Assembly: GCF_002117125.1 (NCBI RefSeq)
Contig: NZ_CP019345.1
Coordinates: 1 to 13,959 of the forward strand
From: Nonlabens spongiae
Lineage (GTDB): Bacteria; Bacteroidota; Bacteroidia; Flavobacteriales; Flavobacteriaceae
Direction of reading: 5' to 3'
Length of the DNA: 13,959 bases
Below are positions 13,928 to 13,959 of this stretch, in pieces. The notes beneath the pieces are model-generated. The model was not told where the DNA came from and did not search any database. It saw only the letters and a list, made by a program, of their open reading frames with translations. Numbering within the stretch: the stretch's first letter is position 1; each line of letters starts with the position of its first letter. The translations under genes were made by a program, and so were the position numbers.

Positions 13928-13959
13928 CGGTGATTGCCCAAGGGACATGTTGCTCCGCC
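13923..13959 (+). repeat. ORF-less cassette C, copy 4 (cut by window end)
   Basis: The last 37 bases match the beginning of the C cassette exactly (GTTGTCGGTGATTGCCCAAG and onward). The array therefore continues beyond the window. Confidence 0.85.

Larger units (their letters stand above)
6856..13959 (+). mobile_element. Integron-like cassette array, truncated at the right edge
   Basis: Cassettes follow one another from the attI-like site. The GTTGT junctions lie at 6856, 7232, 7608, 8948, 9661, 10508, 10882, 12978 and 13923. Between them are three ORF-less C cassettes (a fourth starts at 13923) and five gene-bearing cassettes, all on +. Gene starts lie 14-37 bases after a junction. The last gene in each cassette ends within about 20 bases of the next site, or inside it. 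Every cassette ends in a hairpin site that opens with ACAAC and closes with GTTGT. No transposase or phage gene is visible. Confidence 0.85.

Noticed and set aside
6856..13959. CRISPR array
   Set aside because: The repeats are 127-381 bp, fold as hairpins and are separated by genes of very different length. There are no short uniform repeats, spacers or cas genes.

Overview
The window looks like chromosome of a Flavobacteriia-type Bacteroidota. The base composition is moderately AT-rich, the outer-membrane factor and a cassette protein carry lipoprotein signal peptides, Shine-Dalgarno sites are weak, and one promoter fits the Bacteroidota -7 pattern TAnnTTTG. A marine genus in the Nonlabens/Dokdonia neighbourhood is possible but unproven.

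Bases 1-5916 are ordinary chromosome. First come the end of an RND efflux pump gene, its NodT/TolC-type outer-membrane lipoprotein and a TetR regulator, all on +. Next, on -, is a two-gene unit: an SLC13-type transporter with two RCK_C domains, then an MscS channel. A small membrane protein follows on +. An identical palindromic element, CGCTTTCGCGAAAGCG, sits in both convergent gene gaps.

Bases 5917-13959 form a self-consistent integron-like system, and the array runs off the right edge. A tyrosine recombinase (5917-6744, -) points away from a short attI-like region with repeated ttgcggatatac boxes (6759-6860). Beyond it at least eight complete cassettes lie head to tail on +. Each ends in a long hairpin site with the layout ACAAC - 3 nt - stem - loop - stem - 6 or 7 nt - GTTGT. 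Three unrelated sequence families (A, B, C) of this site share that layout. In nearly every imperfect stem position the top strand has an A-C mismatch and the bottom strand a G-T wobble, so the bottom strand folds better, as in classical attC sites. Each cassette also begins with GTTGT plus its own 4-5 bases, and those bases recur inverted just before the ACAAC of its own terminal site. That is the signature expected if cassettes move as circles joined at GTTGT.

The recombinase lacks the extra insertion domain typical of IntI proteins, and the hairpin sites are not standard attC sequences. This is therefore either a divergent integron or an independent cassette system.

Cassette contents: a GC-rich ORF-less cassette present four times (the last cut by the edge); a degenerate DnaQ-like exonuclease-BRCT protein; a two-helix membrane protein; a lipoprotein; an OLD-family ATPase/TOPRIM nuclease, probably anti-phage; and a cassette with a 62-aa protein and a membrane-anchored protein. 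Four cassette genes are each split by what looks like one missing base in an A or T run, whereas the complete chromosomal genes are intact. That is either decay of the array or uncorrected sequencing error.
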